Positions 26,531-35,556 of a stretch of 64,000 bases of DNA are shown here, one piece after another. The DNA is from an uncultured Bacteroidales bacterium (lineage in GTDB: Bacteria; Bacteroidota; Bacteroidia; Bacteroidales; Paludibacteraceae), in NCBI GenBank assembly GCA_902771935.1, contig CACXYM010000007.1, positions 124,001 through 188,000 on the forward strand, given 5' to 3'. The position numbers and the translations under genes are program-made. The notes below the pieces were generated by a model. The model was not told the origin of the DNA. It made no database searches and worked only from the letters and a program-made list of their open reading frames with translations. The first letter of the stretch is position 1. Every line of letters begins with the position of its first letter.

Positions 26531-27987
26531 TTTGCTATAACTTTCACTTTTATTCTTTCGTATACTTTTGCCCATACTTCTGGGTTAAACATACCGGAAT
26601 CTGTTGCTGCCTTATAGGTGAGGAATCCGCCTATTGGCAATAAGGCAAACGAACTCAACCACATTCCGGTCCATACAGGCCACAAGGCTTCGCGAGCCAT
26701 CTTATAGCCTGTATTGTCGATGATGTAGTATATGATAAACATAATCACCGAAATAACTACCGGAGCACCTAAACCGCCTTTGCGAATAATTGCTCCCAAA
26801 GGGGCGCCGATAAAGAAAAATATCAGACACGCAAACGCCAACGTGAACTTGCGATGTAGTTCTATCTCGTGTTTCCGAATATACCGTTTGTAATCATCTA
26901 AAAGCATTGCGTTATATTTAATCTGATCCTCCTGAATGCGCACTTTGTCCAACATGGAGTTAATCATCGCACGTTTCTGACGGTCGGTCATATGAGCATA
27001 AAGTGAATCCACATCATACTCTATTCGTTCCTCTTTGGTCACAGGATGAAGAATGCGACCATTCTGATTCTCACGGCCAAAATAACTTTTCTCCACAAGT
27101 TTCTCGCTTTGTTGACGACTCTTGCTTTGTGCAACCACTTGCACACTATCCACAGATCTAATCAACTGCACCACGTTCTTCGACACATGCTGATCTTGCA
27201 AAATAGACTCATCATAGCGGTTCAGTTCCGTGTTGAAATCTTTCAGTATCTGCTTGCGGTCAAAGGTCTCGCGGCGATACGGAATATTCTTCTGTGTGGC
27301 CGTCGCTTTCTGCTGCTTCTGATCCAAGTTCTCAAAGGATTCACCACTGTATAACGTCAGTAATAAGTGCTGTTTATCCTTCGTAATCTGTATCATACCT
27401 GAGTCGGCAACAATTACCGTAGCATTCTTGAAGCCATCCGAAAAATCGTATATCATCAAGCCGTACAGCATACCGGTTTTGTTGTTCTTTTGGCGCACAT
27501 AAACGTTAGTTCCACCGATTCCATCGTAGAATTCGCCCACAGGAATATCCAATTCAGGAGACTTCTGACGAAGCGAGAAAATCAACGCCCATAACTTCGT
27601 CTGCGATTTCGGAAGCACATTATTGGAAAAGAAGAATGCGCCAACACTCACTATCGCTATCGCAATTGCTAACGGCTGCATAATGCGGAATAACGATATC
27701 CCGGCGGCTTTCATCGCCGTCAACTCAAACTTCTCACCTAAATTACCAAAAGAAATTAGAGAAGCAAGAAGTATCGCCAATGGTAAGGCCAATGGCACAA
27801 CCGAAGCCGTCGCATAGATAAAGAACTCCGCCAGCACAGAGATCTCCACACCTTTACCGACCAAGTCCTTCACATGCATCCACACAAACTGCATAAGCAG
27901 AATGAAGATAGCGATGAAAAACGTCGCCATAAACAACCCAAGAAAATTCTTGAGCAAATAAATATCTAACTTCTTAACTCCCCTCAA
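26506..27987 (-). CDS. LptF/LptG-family permease (YjgP/YjgQ)
   Basis: Inner-membrane part of the LPS export bridge, extracting LPS for LptC/LptA. The 493-residue protein has the family layout: N-terminal helices with [18 protein letters not shown], then [32 protein letters not shown] (in parts: [10 protein letters not shown] near 61, [11 protein letters not shown] near 85), a large periplasmic beta-jellyroll domain (about 125-375) and three C-terminal helices ([17 protein letters not shown] near 395). It is larger than E. coli LptF/G (about 360), as usual in Bacteroidota, because the periplasmic domain is extended. Whether it is LptF or LptG cannot be told. Confidence 0.88.
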   Translation of the reverse strand: MRGVKKLDIYLLKNFLGLFMATFFIAIFILLMQFVWMHVKDLVGKGVEISVLAEFFIYATASVVPLALPLAILLASLISFGNLGEKFELTAMKAAGISLFRIMQPLAIAIAIVSVGAFFFSNNVLPKSQTKLWALIFSLRQKSPELDIPVGEFYDGIGGTNVYVRQKNNKTGMLYGLMIYDFSDGFKNATVIVADSGMIQITKDKQHLLLTLYSGESFENLDQKQQKATATQKNIPYRRETFDRKQILKDFNTELNRYDESILQDQHVSKNVVQLIRSVDSVQVVAQSKSRQQSEKLVEKSYFGRENQNGRILHPVTKEERIEYDVDSLYAHMTDRQKRAMINSMLDKVRIQEDQIKYNAMLLDDYKRYIRKHEIELHRKFTLAFACLIFFFIGAPLGAIIRKGGLGAPVVISVIMFIIYYIIDNTGYKMAREALWPVWTGMWLSSFALLPIGGFLTYKAATDSGMFNPEVWAKVYERIKVKVIAKWTKLKKH

Positions 27988-28026
27988 TTAGCAACTATCA
28001 AGTGTCTACTATTTATACTCTAATCT

Positions 28027-28509
28027 CTATCCAAGTAGATCCTCCGAGAAGAAACCAACAGGCATCAGGTCAGCCGCATTCTCAAAGATGAATATCTCCT
28101 TTTCACCGTACAAAATCACCTTCATCGGTTTGCCGTAACGATGCTCTGTTTCAATCATTACTTGTCGGCATGCTCCGCATGGAGCACCGGGCGTTTCCGT
28201 GAAATGTCCACCCGTGAAGCATGCAATACAAAGCGTATTCACCGGCACTTCAGGATAATTGGCGCCTGCAGCAAACAGCGTCGTACGTTCTGCGCACAAA
28301 CCACTCGGATATGCTGCGTTCTCTTGGTTAGCACCGCGAATAATCACGCCATTATCTAACTTCGCTGCCGCACCTACATGGAATTTTGAATACGGACAGT
28401 ACGAGTTTTCTGTTTGGTGTTTGGCAATCTCTACCAACTCTTTTTCCTCTGCTGTCAGTTCGTCAAACGCACAAACTTTTACCTTTGTTTTAATCTCAAT
28501 GTTTTTCAT
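28027..28509 (-). CDS. cdd: Cytidine deaminase
   Basis: Zn-dependent deamination of cytidine/deoxycytidine to uridine/deoxyuridine for pyrimidine salvage. The 160-residue protein has SKFHVGAAA (substrate loop, about 41-49), the Cys72-Ala-Glu74 motif in SGLCAERTTLF and the Cys pair in PCGACRQ (111, 114) that complete the Zn site. Ends in family-typical residues LMPVGFFSEDLLG. It leads a minus-strand group with the permease (39-base gap), ribBA and the exported protein; promoter at 28593-28625. Confidence 0.95.
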   Translation of the reverse strand: MKNIEIKTKVKVCAFDELTAEEKELVEIAKHQTENSYCPYSKFHVGAAAKLDNGVIIRGANQENAAYPSGLCAERTTLFAAGANYPEVPVNTLCIACFTGGHFTETPGAPCGACRQVMIETEHRYGKPMKVILYGEKEIFIFENAADLMPVGFFSEDLLG

Positions 28510-28592
28510 ATTTTAGGTATTTTAAATGTTAGTTTCTACTTCAAAATCGTTATCACTAATGTTCTATGCACAATACTGCATACTACGACGCT

Positions 28593-28625
28593 GCAAAAGT
28601 ACTACTTTTTTCTCACATATGCAAA
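28593..28625 (-). promoter_or_regulatory. Promoter of the cdd group
   Basis: On the minus strand TTTG (28625-28622), 20-base spacer, TACTTTTGC (28601-28593). Exact match to the Bacteroidota consensus. The transcript would begin near 28587 and leave about 77 bases of leader before the cdd ATG. Confidence 0.72.
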
Positions 28626-28743
28626 TTATTTTGCATTTTTATTATTTTCTGCAAAAAAAATAACAAAAACCTTGCCAATCTCACAAAAACACCTTAACTT
28701 TACACAAAAATAATCCCTCACCCCCTACAGCTAACCACAAAAA

Positions 28744-28842
28744 CATAGGTGATTCATAGGTTATTCATAGGATATTCATAGGTGGTTCTTAGACTATTTA
28801 TAGGACGTTTTTAAGATATTTATATGAAATTTATAGGTGGTT
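28744..28842. repeat. 11-bp tandem array between divergent promoters
   Basis: About nine consecutive 11-bp units, drifting from left to right. The first four are CATAGGTGATT, CATAGGTTATT, CATAGGATATT and CATAGGTGGTT; later units (for example TATAGGACGTT, TATAGGTGGTT) are degenerate. The array fills most of the 28510-28956 spacer between the minus-strand cdd promoter (28593-28625) and the plus-strand promoter at 28898-28930. No start codon with a plausible protein lies in it. Confidence 0.85.
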
Positions 28843-28897
28843 AGGCTGTTCCTAGCCTAATCCTAAGGTGATTAAAATATAAATTAATGGAAATTTA

Positions 28898-28930
28898 TTT
28901 GCATGTATGCAAAAAAAGATGTACCTTTGC
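28898..28930 (+). promoter_or_regulatory. Promoter of the exported amidase gene
   Basis: TTTG at 28898-28901, 20-base spacer, TACCTTTGC at 28922-28930. Full match to the Bacteroidota consensus. The predicted transcript start (about 28936) gives a leader of about 20 bases before the ATG at 28957. Confidence 0.75.
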
Positions 28931-28956
28931 AGCGTAATTTGGATTAATGTGTATAT

Positions 28957-31185
28957 ATGATAAATCAAATGGGAAAAATGGGAATAAAAAAGATTGGATG
29001 TATCATTGTTTTGTTGCTACTGGCAACCAGTGGCTACGCCGTTGATTTACACGTACTTGCAGACTCCTTGGATAACTGGGCAGACTTCAAACTTGGCTGC
29101 ATACCTAAAGTGCGGGTGACCCAGCTCAAAACAAAAGACAACGAGATTTGGCTCTACACAAACAAAACTCTCTCGTGCCTGTCTCTCAGCCCCAATGACA
29201 TTTCCTCTTTGCGCGCGAAAGTGAGCCAATGGGTAACCGGCAAAGATACGGAGCATGTGACCATTTACTCCGATGGATTCGAACTGGACGAACTGGTTAC
29301 TGAGCGTTTTCGTTCGCGGCCGGAAGAGGAACACTACCCTATACCCAATCGCCGTGAATTAGGCTGTAATCTGCACGGACAGCATATCGCGCTATGGCCC
29401 AGTCACGGCATCTACTACAATCGCGATGAGGACCGATGGAAATTACAACGCGCAACAATGTGGTCCACCGTAGAAGATTTATATACTACATCGTACGCCG
29501 AACAAGTTAGTCAAATGCTTGAACGCGCTGGCGCTACCGTTCATTGGCCGCGCGCACGATACGGCAAGGACGAAAAGGCTAGCGAAATCGGACCAAGTGG
29601 CTATCCGCGCTGGGCTGAAGGAGCAAGATATTGGCTTGAGTACATTGGCGTTTCAGATAGCATATGGAATCCAGTCACCGATAAATCCAATCCCGCGAAA
29701 GATAGTGTGCGCAACGATTATTTAGATGACTTGCGCTGCCGAGGACATTGGGTCAATTGGCTTAAAACGAAAGGCATACCGGTGACTTTATCCATTGCGC
29801 TTCATACCGATGGCTACTCGCAAGTAGGTGATAGCCTGACAATTGGCACACTCGCCATCTACTCTATCAACGACTACTACAAGATGCGTACGTTCCCGAA
29901 TAATCGCAGCCGCATTCTCAACCGCGACTTGGCAGACTACGTGCAAACACAAGTAGTCGAAGATATCCGCGCAACACATGACCCAAACTGGAAACGCCGC
30001 GAACTGCAGAATGCCGGATATGCCGAAGCACGTTATACCCAAGTACCATCCGTTTTACTAGAAATACTGAGTCATAAACAATTTGCGGATATCCGTCTCG
30101 GTCTTGAACCACAGTTCCGGCACGATGTAGCACGGGCCATCTATAAAGGTATTGGCCGATGGATTCACTCGCAAGTGGGTACCGACTTCGTCGTTCAGCC
30201 GCTGAAAGTGCAGAAAATGTCGATTTCACCGGATATGGAACTGACTTGGCTACCAACGATTGACCCTATTGAACCGTCTGCAAAACCAACTTACTACCTC
30301 GTCGAAGTGCGCGAGAACGATGGGCCATGGAAAGTGGTAGAACGCACAACCAAAACACATTATAACCTACCTGCCAAACAAGGTGTGCGTTACGATGTGC
30401 GCGTGATAGCCGGAAACGACGGAGGAACAAGTGCCACAAGCGAGACATTAAGTGCGCATATTGGTAAACCAAATAAACCTTCTGTGCTTATCATCAATGC
30501 CTTCAACCTCACTTCTGGTCCGCGCTGGTGGGCTGAGACTCAAAAGGCTGGTATCGTTCCTAACTCATATAGCATTCCTGATGGCGAAGATGGTATCTAC
30601 ATCGGCCAACAATGGGAATTCAACCGCACACTGGACTGGGTTAGCGACGACGACTGCGGATGGGGCATGTCTTATCGCGACCAAACCGGAACACGACAAG
30701 TCGGCAATACGCATGACTACCCTGTTCTGCACGGCCACGCTTTACAAGAATTGGGTTACACTTTCGTGAGCGTGAATAGCGAGGCTATCGATACGATTGA
30801 TGCACGCTGGGACGCTTTGGATATCATTTTCGGAAAGGACACAATCACCTCTTTCCCGGAGCTTACTCGTTGGCAAGGAAAAACGCTCGTTAGTGGCGCA
30901 TTACTGGGCACTATTCCTCGTGCCAGCCGCACCGGACAAGTTCGTTCGAGAGACCATAACTTCCGTTTTGCAGTCACACCTAATCCGCAGTATTTGTGCG
31001 CGGAAAATGCGACCGGCCAAGTTGCCAAACCTAGTGAACGTGTGCTTGCGCGCTATGCAGATAGCGGCGTGCCGGCTTGCATCAAAACAAATAACAGCGT
31101 TATCTGGAGTGTTCCGTTAGAGAGCTTTGAAGACTTCAGTAGCCTATATAAACAATCCATCCAACTCTTACTCAGGAGCAAATGA
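28957..31185 (+). CDS. Exported N-acetylmuramoyl-L-alanine amidase-like protein with fibronectin III domain
   Basis: A 742-residue exported protein (signal peptide about 1-28, ending SGYA). Residues 140-400 look like an Amidase_3 domain with a complete Zn site: His150 (WPSHGIYYN), Glu173 (STVEDLY), His283 (IALHTDGY) and the catalytic Glu369 (PSVLLEILSH). Amidase_3 enzymes cut the MurNAc-L-Ala bond of peptidoglycan. Residues about 415-505 are fibronectin III-like (PTYYLVEVRENDGPWK). The C-terminal 230 residues resemble the extra domain of Bacteroidales proteins often labelled xanthan lyase; its role is unknown. The stop overlaps rlmD (ATGA). Confidence 0.75.
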   Translation: MINQMGKMGIKKIGCIIVLLLLATSGYAVDLHVLADSLDNWADFKLGCIPKVRVTQLKTKDNEIWLYTNKTLSCLSLSPNDISSLRAKVSQWVTGKDTEHVTIYSDGFELDELVTERFRSRPEEEHYPIPNRRELGCNLHGQHIALWPSHGIYYNRDEDRWKLQRATMWSTVEDLYTTSYAEQVSQMLERAGATVHWPRARYGKDEKASEIGPSGYPRWAEGARYWLEYIGVSDSIWNPVTDKSNPAKDSVRNDYLDDLRCRGHWVNWLKTKGIPVTLSIALHTDGYSQVGDSLTIGTLAIYSINDYYKMRTFPNNRSRILNRDLADYVQTQVVEDIRATHDPNWKRRELQNAGYAEARYTQVPSVLLEILSHKQFADIRLGLEPQFRHDVARAIYKGIGRWIHSQVGTDFVVQPLKVQKMSISPDMELTWLPTIDPIEPSAKPTYYLVEVRENDGPWKVVERTTKTHYNLPAKQGVRYDVRVIAGNDGGTSATSETLSAHIGKPNKPSVLIINAFNLTSGPRWWAETQKAGIVPNSYSIPDGEDGIYIGQQWEFNRTLDWVSDDDCGWGMSYRDQTGTRQVGNTHDYPVLHGHALQELGYTFVSVNSEAIDTIDARWDALDIIFGKDTITSFPELTRWQGKTLVSGALLGTIPRASRTGQVRSRDHNFRFAVTPNPQYLCAENATGQVAKPSERVLARYADSGVPACIKTNNSVIWSVPLESFEDFSSLYKQSIQLLLRSK

Positions 31186-32606
31186 AAAAGAAGAACCTGC
31201 CTCTATTAGAGCACATTGAAATAACCGGAATAGCTGCGGAAGGCAAAGCTTTAGCGCGTGTGGACGACGTCGTTGTTTTCGTTCCTTACTGCGTGCCGGG
31301 CGATATTGTGGATATTCAAGTGACAAAGAAAAAGCACTCCTTTATGGAAGGACGAGTCGTACGTCTTATTCAGCCTTCGGCTCAACGCTGTGAGGCCGTG
31401 TGTAAGCACTATGGCATATGCGGCGGTTGCAAATGGCAGATCCTTCCTTACAAAGAACAACTACGTTGGAAACAGCAACAGGTAACTGATAACTTGACTC
31501 GAATAGGAAAGTTACAACTTCCTCCGATTTCACCGATTCTCGGCAGCAAAAAAATATATAAATATCGTAACAAATTAGAGTTCACTTTTGCTGAACATAA
31601 ATGGCTGACAACAGAGCAAATGAGCGAATTGAAGGCTAATCCTAACAACGAAACCCTTCGCGAGCCGGCGCTCGGTTTTCATATACCAAACTGCTTCGAC
31701 AAGGTGCTGCAGATTGACGAGTGTCACCTGATGCCGAATATCCAAAACGAGATACGTAATGCCGTGCGTGAGTACGCCATGTCACATGGAATAACGTTTT
31801 ACAACGAACGTAGCCATGAGGGACAACTACGCAATTTAATGATACGTAACAACCACCTCGGCGAACTAATGGTGGTTATCGTTTTTGCCGACAAAAAGAC
31901 ACCTATAGAAGGTCTTATGAACATGTTGCACGAGCGTTTCCCGCAAATAATCAGCCTTATGTATTGCCTCAACGAGAAATTGAACGACACCATCGGCGAT
32001 TTGCCCGTGCAGACATTCTACGGACAGGATTATATCCTGGAACAGATGGAAAACCTGCAGTTCAAAGTAGGACCTAAATCCTTCTATCAAACCAATACCG
32101 AGCAGGCTTACGAATTATATAAGGTAGCCCGCCGTTTTGCCTTGGAAGGTACGAAAAATAAACCGCTAATATATGATCTCTACACAGGAACTGGCACTAT
32201 TGCTAATTTTGTAGCACCATATGCTTGCAAGGTTGTCGGAATCGAATATGTTGAAGACGCTGTAGTGGATGCACGTATTAATGCTCAGCTCAATCACCTC
32301 GACAATACCATATTTTTTGCAGGAGACATGAAAAATGTACTTTCTGCCGATTTCATCGAGCAAAATGGTCGACCTGATGTCATTATCACTGACCCGCCAA
32401 GAGCTGGAATGCACGAAGATGTAGTCAATGTTATTTTGCACGCTGCACCGGAGCGAATCGTTTATGTGAGTTGCAATCCGGCTACGCAAGCTCGCGACTT
32501 GGCATTAATGGACAATCTGTACGAAATAAAAGCCGTTCAGCCGGTAGATATGTTCCCACAGACCCAACATGTAGAAAACGTCGTTTTATTAACCCGTCGC
32601 CTATGA
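31182..32606 (+). CDS. rlmD: 23S rRNA (uracil-C5)-methyltransferase RlmD
   Basis: SAM-dependent methylation of a uridine in 23S rRNA (U1939 in E. coli). The 474-residue protein has an N-terminal TRAM domain (about 8-65), the [4Fe-4S] cysteines in CEAVCKHYGICGGC (Cys74, Cys80, Cys83 with a further Cys), the SAM motif YDLYTGTGTIANF (about 330) and the nucleophile Cys in VSCNPATQARDL (about 432). A TrmA-family relative acting on U747 (RlmC) cannot be fully excluded. It starts inside the upstream stop codon. Confidence 0.9.
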   Translation: MKKKNLPLLEHIEITGIAAEGKALARVDDVVVFVPYCVPGDIVDIQVTKKKHSFMEGRVVRLIQPSAQRCEAVCKHYGICGGCKWQILPYKEQLRWKQQQVTDNLTRIGKLQLPPISPILGSKKIYKYRNKLEFTFAEHKWLTTEQMSELKANPNNETLREPALGFHIPNCFDKVLQIDECHLMPNIQNEIRNAVREYAMSHGITFYNERSHEGQLRNLMIRNNHLGELMVVIVFADKKTPIEGLMNMLHERFPQIISLMYCLNEKLNDTIGDLPVQTFYGQDYILEQMENLQFKVGPKSFYQTNTEQAYELYKVARRFALEGTKNKPLIYDLYTGTGTIANFVAPYACKVVGIEYVEDAVVDARINAQLNHLDNTIFFAGDMKNVLSADFIEQNGRPDVIITDPPRAGMHEDVVNVILHAAPERIVYVSCNPATQARDLALMDNLYEIKAVQPVDMFPQTQHVENVVLLTRRL

Positions 32607-33988
32607 ACCTGCTATTTATCCTCTTAAATGTCTATTTTGTATCTTTTACCGACAAAATTGGTAGTACTTCGCCGGCACTCTCGCCTACTGCACTATCAAT
32701 GCGCGAAGCACATAACATCGAAATAGACGAACTCGACTATCCTGTTTCTGCCGATTACCTCAATGCTATACAAGCAGCTGGCGCAACAATACTTCACACC
32801 TCGCGTTGGTTCAACGGAGCAACGGTTGAGACGGACGATAGTACAGTAATACAAGCTATTCGCACTCTTTCTTATGTTTCTTCGGCTACGATGACGCGGG
32901 ATAAAACGATTCCTGCCGGTATCTCACAACGCAAGTTAGCGAAGCGGACCGTAGCTGGCGAACCGTCCTATTACCAGCAACAGGCCATCTACAATCTTCA
33001 TCCTTTGCACCAACTCGGTTATGAGGGACAAGGTATTCGTATCGCCATCTGCGACAATGGTTTTTACAATGTGAACCATATAACATGGGCAGATTCAGAA
33101 CATTTCCTTGGACACTACGATTTAACGGATGACACCTATGATTTCTTCAGTTCCAGTGGTACTCACGGCGAGCATGTCCTTTCGTTTATTGCAGGTAACA
33201 CCTCCACTTACCGTGGTGCGGCAGTTAATGCACACTACTACCTGATGCGTTCTGAGGAGAAAGATACAGAGAGTCCGAAAGAGTTGGATAATTTGGTGGC
33301 TGCTATGGAGAAAGCTGACAGCCTCGGTGCTCATATCTTCACAGCTTCTTTAGGTTATCAAGCTTTTGATAATGCGCAATGGAGTTTGACCTATTCCCAG
33401 CTTAACGGCAAAACGACGCGTGCATCTCGAGCGGCTACTATCGCATCCCGTAAAGGAATGTTCGTTTGCATCGCAATGGGCAATGAAGGTAACAAAGCCT
33501 GGCACTATCTAACTGCTCCGGCCGATGCAGATAGTATATGCGGCGTGGGTGCCGTAACATATAATCGTGATGTTGCTTCATTCTCGTCACGCGGTCCAAG
33601 TGCCGACGGACGCGTCAAGCCTGACGTGTGCGCTCTTGGCGAATATGCTTACTATGTCAAACCGGACGGCATAAATATCGACGCAGGAAACGGCACTAGT
33701 TACGCTACGCCTTTGTTTGCCGGAATGGTTGCAAGTCTTTGGTCTGCTTTACCCAACCTAACAAATATGGAACTGCGTGACCTCATTATACAATCTGCAA
33801 ACCACTACAACAACCCTGACGACAATTTCGGATACGGCATTCCTGATGCTATGAAAGTTTACCAAACAGCTACTAATCTGATGACAACCACCCGATACAA
33901 TAGCCCTGCACGTAAGGTATTGCGCGACGGTGTACTATGGATTGTTGTAGACGGAAAAGAATATAATATACTCGGTATTAGACATTAA
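32603..33988 (+). CDS. Subtilisin-like serine protease (S8 family), exported
   Basis: A 461-residue protease. The catalytic triad is complete: Asp151 (RIAICDNGFYN), His188 (SSGTHGEHVLSF) and Ser366 (GNGTSYATPLFAG), with the oxyanion Asn in AMGNEG near 295. A short hydrophobic N-terminus (NLLFILLNVYFV) suggests export. Residues about 30-110 look like a pro-domain. I use ATG 32603, which overlaps the rlmD stop (ATGA); the longer in-frame reading upstream lies wholly within rlmD. The stop codon overlaps the T-run of the opposing SRP RNA gene. Confidence 0.9.
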   Translation: MNLLFILLNVYFVSFTDKIGSTSPALSPTALSMREAHNIEIDELDYPVSADYLNAIQAAGATILHTSRWFNGATVETDDSTVIQAIRTLSYVSSATMTRDKTIPAGISQRKLAKRTVAGEPSYYQQQAIYNLHPLHQLGYEGQGIRIAICDNGFYNVNHITWADSEHFLGHYDLTDDTYDFFSSSGTHGEHVLSFIAGNTSTYRGAAVNAHYYLMRSEEKDTESPKELDNLVAAMEKADSLGAHIFTASLGYQAFDNAQWSLTYSQLNGKTTRASRAATIASRKGMFVCIAMGNEGNKAWHYLTAPADADSICGVGAVTYNRDVASFSSRGPSADGRVKPDVCALGEYAYYVKPDGINIDAGNGTSYATPLFAGMVASLWSALPNLTNMELRDLIIQSANHYNNPDDNFGYGIPDAMKVYQTATNLMTTTRYNSPARKVLRDGVLWIVVDGKEYNILGIRH

Positions 33989-34085
33989 AAAAAAGGTAGG
34001 CTAACTACATCGCACCGCTACAACCTCCTACCCTTGCTTCGGTCAAGACCTGGGGGAATTTAGAGGGAGCTGGTCGTATAGCACC
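33987..34085 (-). ncRNA. ffs: Small signal recognition particle RNA (4.5S-type)
   Basis: On the minus strand, 34085 down to 33995 reads as a bacterial small SRP RNA of about 91 bases. The 5' end GGTGCTA and 3' end TAGCCTACC pair to close the molecule (with a 2-base bulge). The apical region has CCAGGTC...GACCGAAGC, and the 3' strand has GCGATGTAGTTAGCC, close to the E. coli 4.5S stretch before its closing stem. The RNA is followed by eight T residues (33994-33987), fitting a terminator. The apical loop looks shorter than the classical GGAAGGAAGCA. No clear promoter was found. Confidence 0.72.
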
Positions 34086-34172
34086 TATTTCATAATATCA
34101 CGCATTAAAGCGGAACTTCCGTTCGAGGCAAATGAAGAAAAAGGAGAACTTTTCACTCGCCTCGGTCGTTTT

Positions 34173-35468
34173 ATGGTGAGCCCGGATCCGCGCAAGTGTT
34201 TCGTGCTTAAAGGCTACGCAGGAACCGGAAAAACGAGCGTAGTCAGTGCCTTAGTGCGTGCATTAGAAAAACTACATATCAATACCGTCCTTTTAGCGCC
34301 AACGGGTCGTGCAGCGAAAGTCTTATCCCGCTACTCCGGTTATCCAGCCTTCACTATTCATAAATGGATTTACCGGCAGGACTCGGCTGTTCAGGAGACA
34401 TTTTCTGTGGCTGAAAATAAGAACCAAAACACCCTTTTCATCGTTGACGAAGCCAGTATGATTCCCGCTGTAAGGGATAACGAGAACTTCGGTTCCGGAA
34501 GCCTGCTTAATGACTTGGTGAGTTATGTCTATAATAGTCAAGGCTGCTCTTTGCTTTTGTTGGGTGATGATGCGCAATTGCCACCTGTGGGTAGTAGCGA
34601 CAGCAAGGCGCTTGAACCGGACTTCCTTGCCGGCTATGGCTTGAGTGTTATGGGTTACAGCCTCACACAAGTAGCACGTCAAGCTCTTGATAGCGGCATT
34701 CTACGCAATGCCACCAAACTGCGTGAAAAGCTAAATTCTTCCGATTTTACCGTACAAATCTCACCCTGTGAGGACGTTAAAGAGATACATGGCACAGAGG
34801 TTCAAGAACTCTTAGAACGCAGTTATCAGGAGGTAGGCGATGAAGAGACAATAATTCTTACACGCACTAACAAACGCACCAACCTTTATAATCAAGGCGT
34901 GCGCGCGCGAGTTTTCTGGAAAGAGGACCAAATCAGTAATGGTGACCGACTCATGGTCAGTAAGAATAACTATTTTTGGACCAAAGAATACGACAACCTG
35001 CCCTTTCTTGCCAACGGCGACATCATGGAAATCACCCGTCTTCGTAATGAACGTGAACTATACGGATTCCACTTTATTGATGCTTCCTTGCGATTAGTAG
35101 ACTACGATTATGATGTGGACGCTATTCTGTGGATAGATACTCTCTTCACAGACTCACCGGACAAAAGTTATGCTCTCCAGCGAGAACTCTTCAGCAAAAT
35201 AGCAGAAGACTATCCAGAGATACATAACAAGAAAGACCTCGTAAAACGCATTCGCGAGAACGAGTATTACAACGCACTACAGATACGCTTTGCATATGCT
35301 GTCACTTGTCACAAGGCACAAGGCGGTCAGTGGCGACGCGTCTTTATCGATCCCGGAACACCTAATCCTAACAATATCCTTACCCTCGACGACCAACGCG
35401 ATTATTTACGCTGGTACTATACTGCTCTCACGCGAGCGACCGAACAAATTTATATTATTCGGCAATAA
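34173..35468 (+). CDS. RecD-like ATP-dependent DNA helicase (start uncertain)
   Basis: Superfamily 1 helicase of the RecD/UvrD_C_2 type. From the ATG at 34173: Walker A GYAGTGKT (14-21), Walker B-like FIVDEASMI (about 90), LLLGDDAQLPPVG (about 130) and the C-terminal TCHKAQGGQWRRVFID and YYTALTRA blocks. The first ATG is probably not the true start: the frame is open upstream to 34005, and codons 34083-34172 encode TYFIISRIKAELPFE...LFTRLGRF, which looks like the normal N-terminus of the family. No ATG, GTG or TTG exists there; candidates are ATA at 34092/34095, ATT at 34104 or CTG at 34050. The upstream part would abut or overlap the SRP RNA gene. Confidence 0.85.
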   Translation: MVSPDPRKCFVLKGYAGTGKTSVVSALVRALEKLHINTVLLAPTGRAAKVLSRYSGYPAFTIHKWIYRQDSAVQETFSVAENKNQNTLFIVDEASMIPAVRDNENFGSGSLLNDLVSYVYNSQGCSLLLLGDDAQLPPVGSSDSKALEPDFLAGYGLSVMGYSLTQVARQALDSGILRNATKLREKLNSSDFTVQISPCEDVKEIHGTEVQELLERSYQEVGDEETIILTRTNKRTNLYNQGVRARVFWKEDQISNGDRLMVSKNNYFWTKEYDNLPFLANGDIMEITRLRNERELYGFHFIDASLRLVDYDYDVDAILWIDTLFTDSPDKSYALQRELFSKIAEDYPEIHNKKDLVKRIRENEYYNALQIRFAYAVTCHKAQGGQWRRVFIDPGTPNPNNILTLDDQRDYLRWYYTALTRATEQIYIIRQ

Positions 35469-35492
35469 TTTATGTAAAAAATACACTTTTTA

Positions 35493-35525
35493 TTTGTACA
35501 AATAAAATAATTTTTGTACCTTTGC
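35493..35525 (+). promoter_or_regulatory. Promoter of the lipoprotein-OmpA pair
   Basis: TTTG at 35493-35496, 20-base spacer, TACCTTTGC at 35517-35525. Full match to the Bacteroidota consensus. It predicts a transcript start near 35531 and supports ATG 35557 over the in-frame TTG at 35533 for the next gene. Confidence 0.75.
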
Positions 35526-35556
35526 CGCGTTTTTGGTGTACATAAAAATTTACTAT

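Noticed and set aside
32471..32602. N-terminal extension of the subtilase
   Set aside because: Lies entirely inside rlmD in another frame; the ATGA overlap at 32603 is the natural start.
33989..34172. Small RNA on the plus strand
   Set aside because: The closing stem fits either strand, but SRP-like sequence and the T-run terminator are on the minus strand only.
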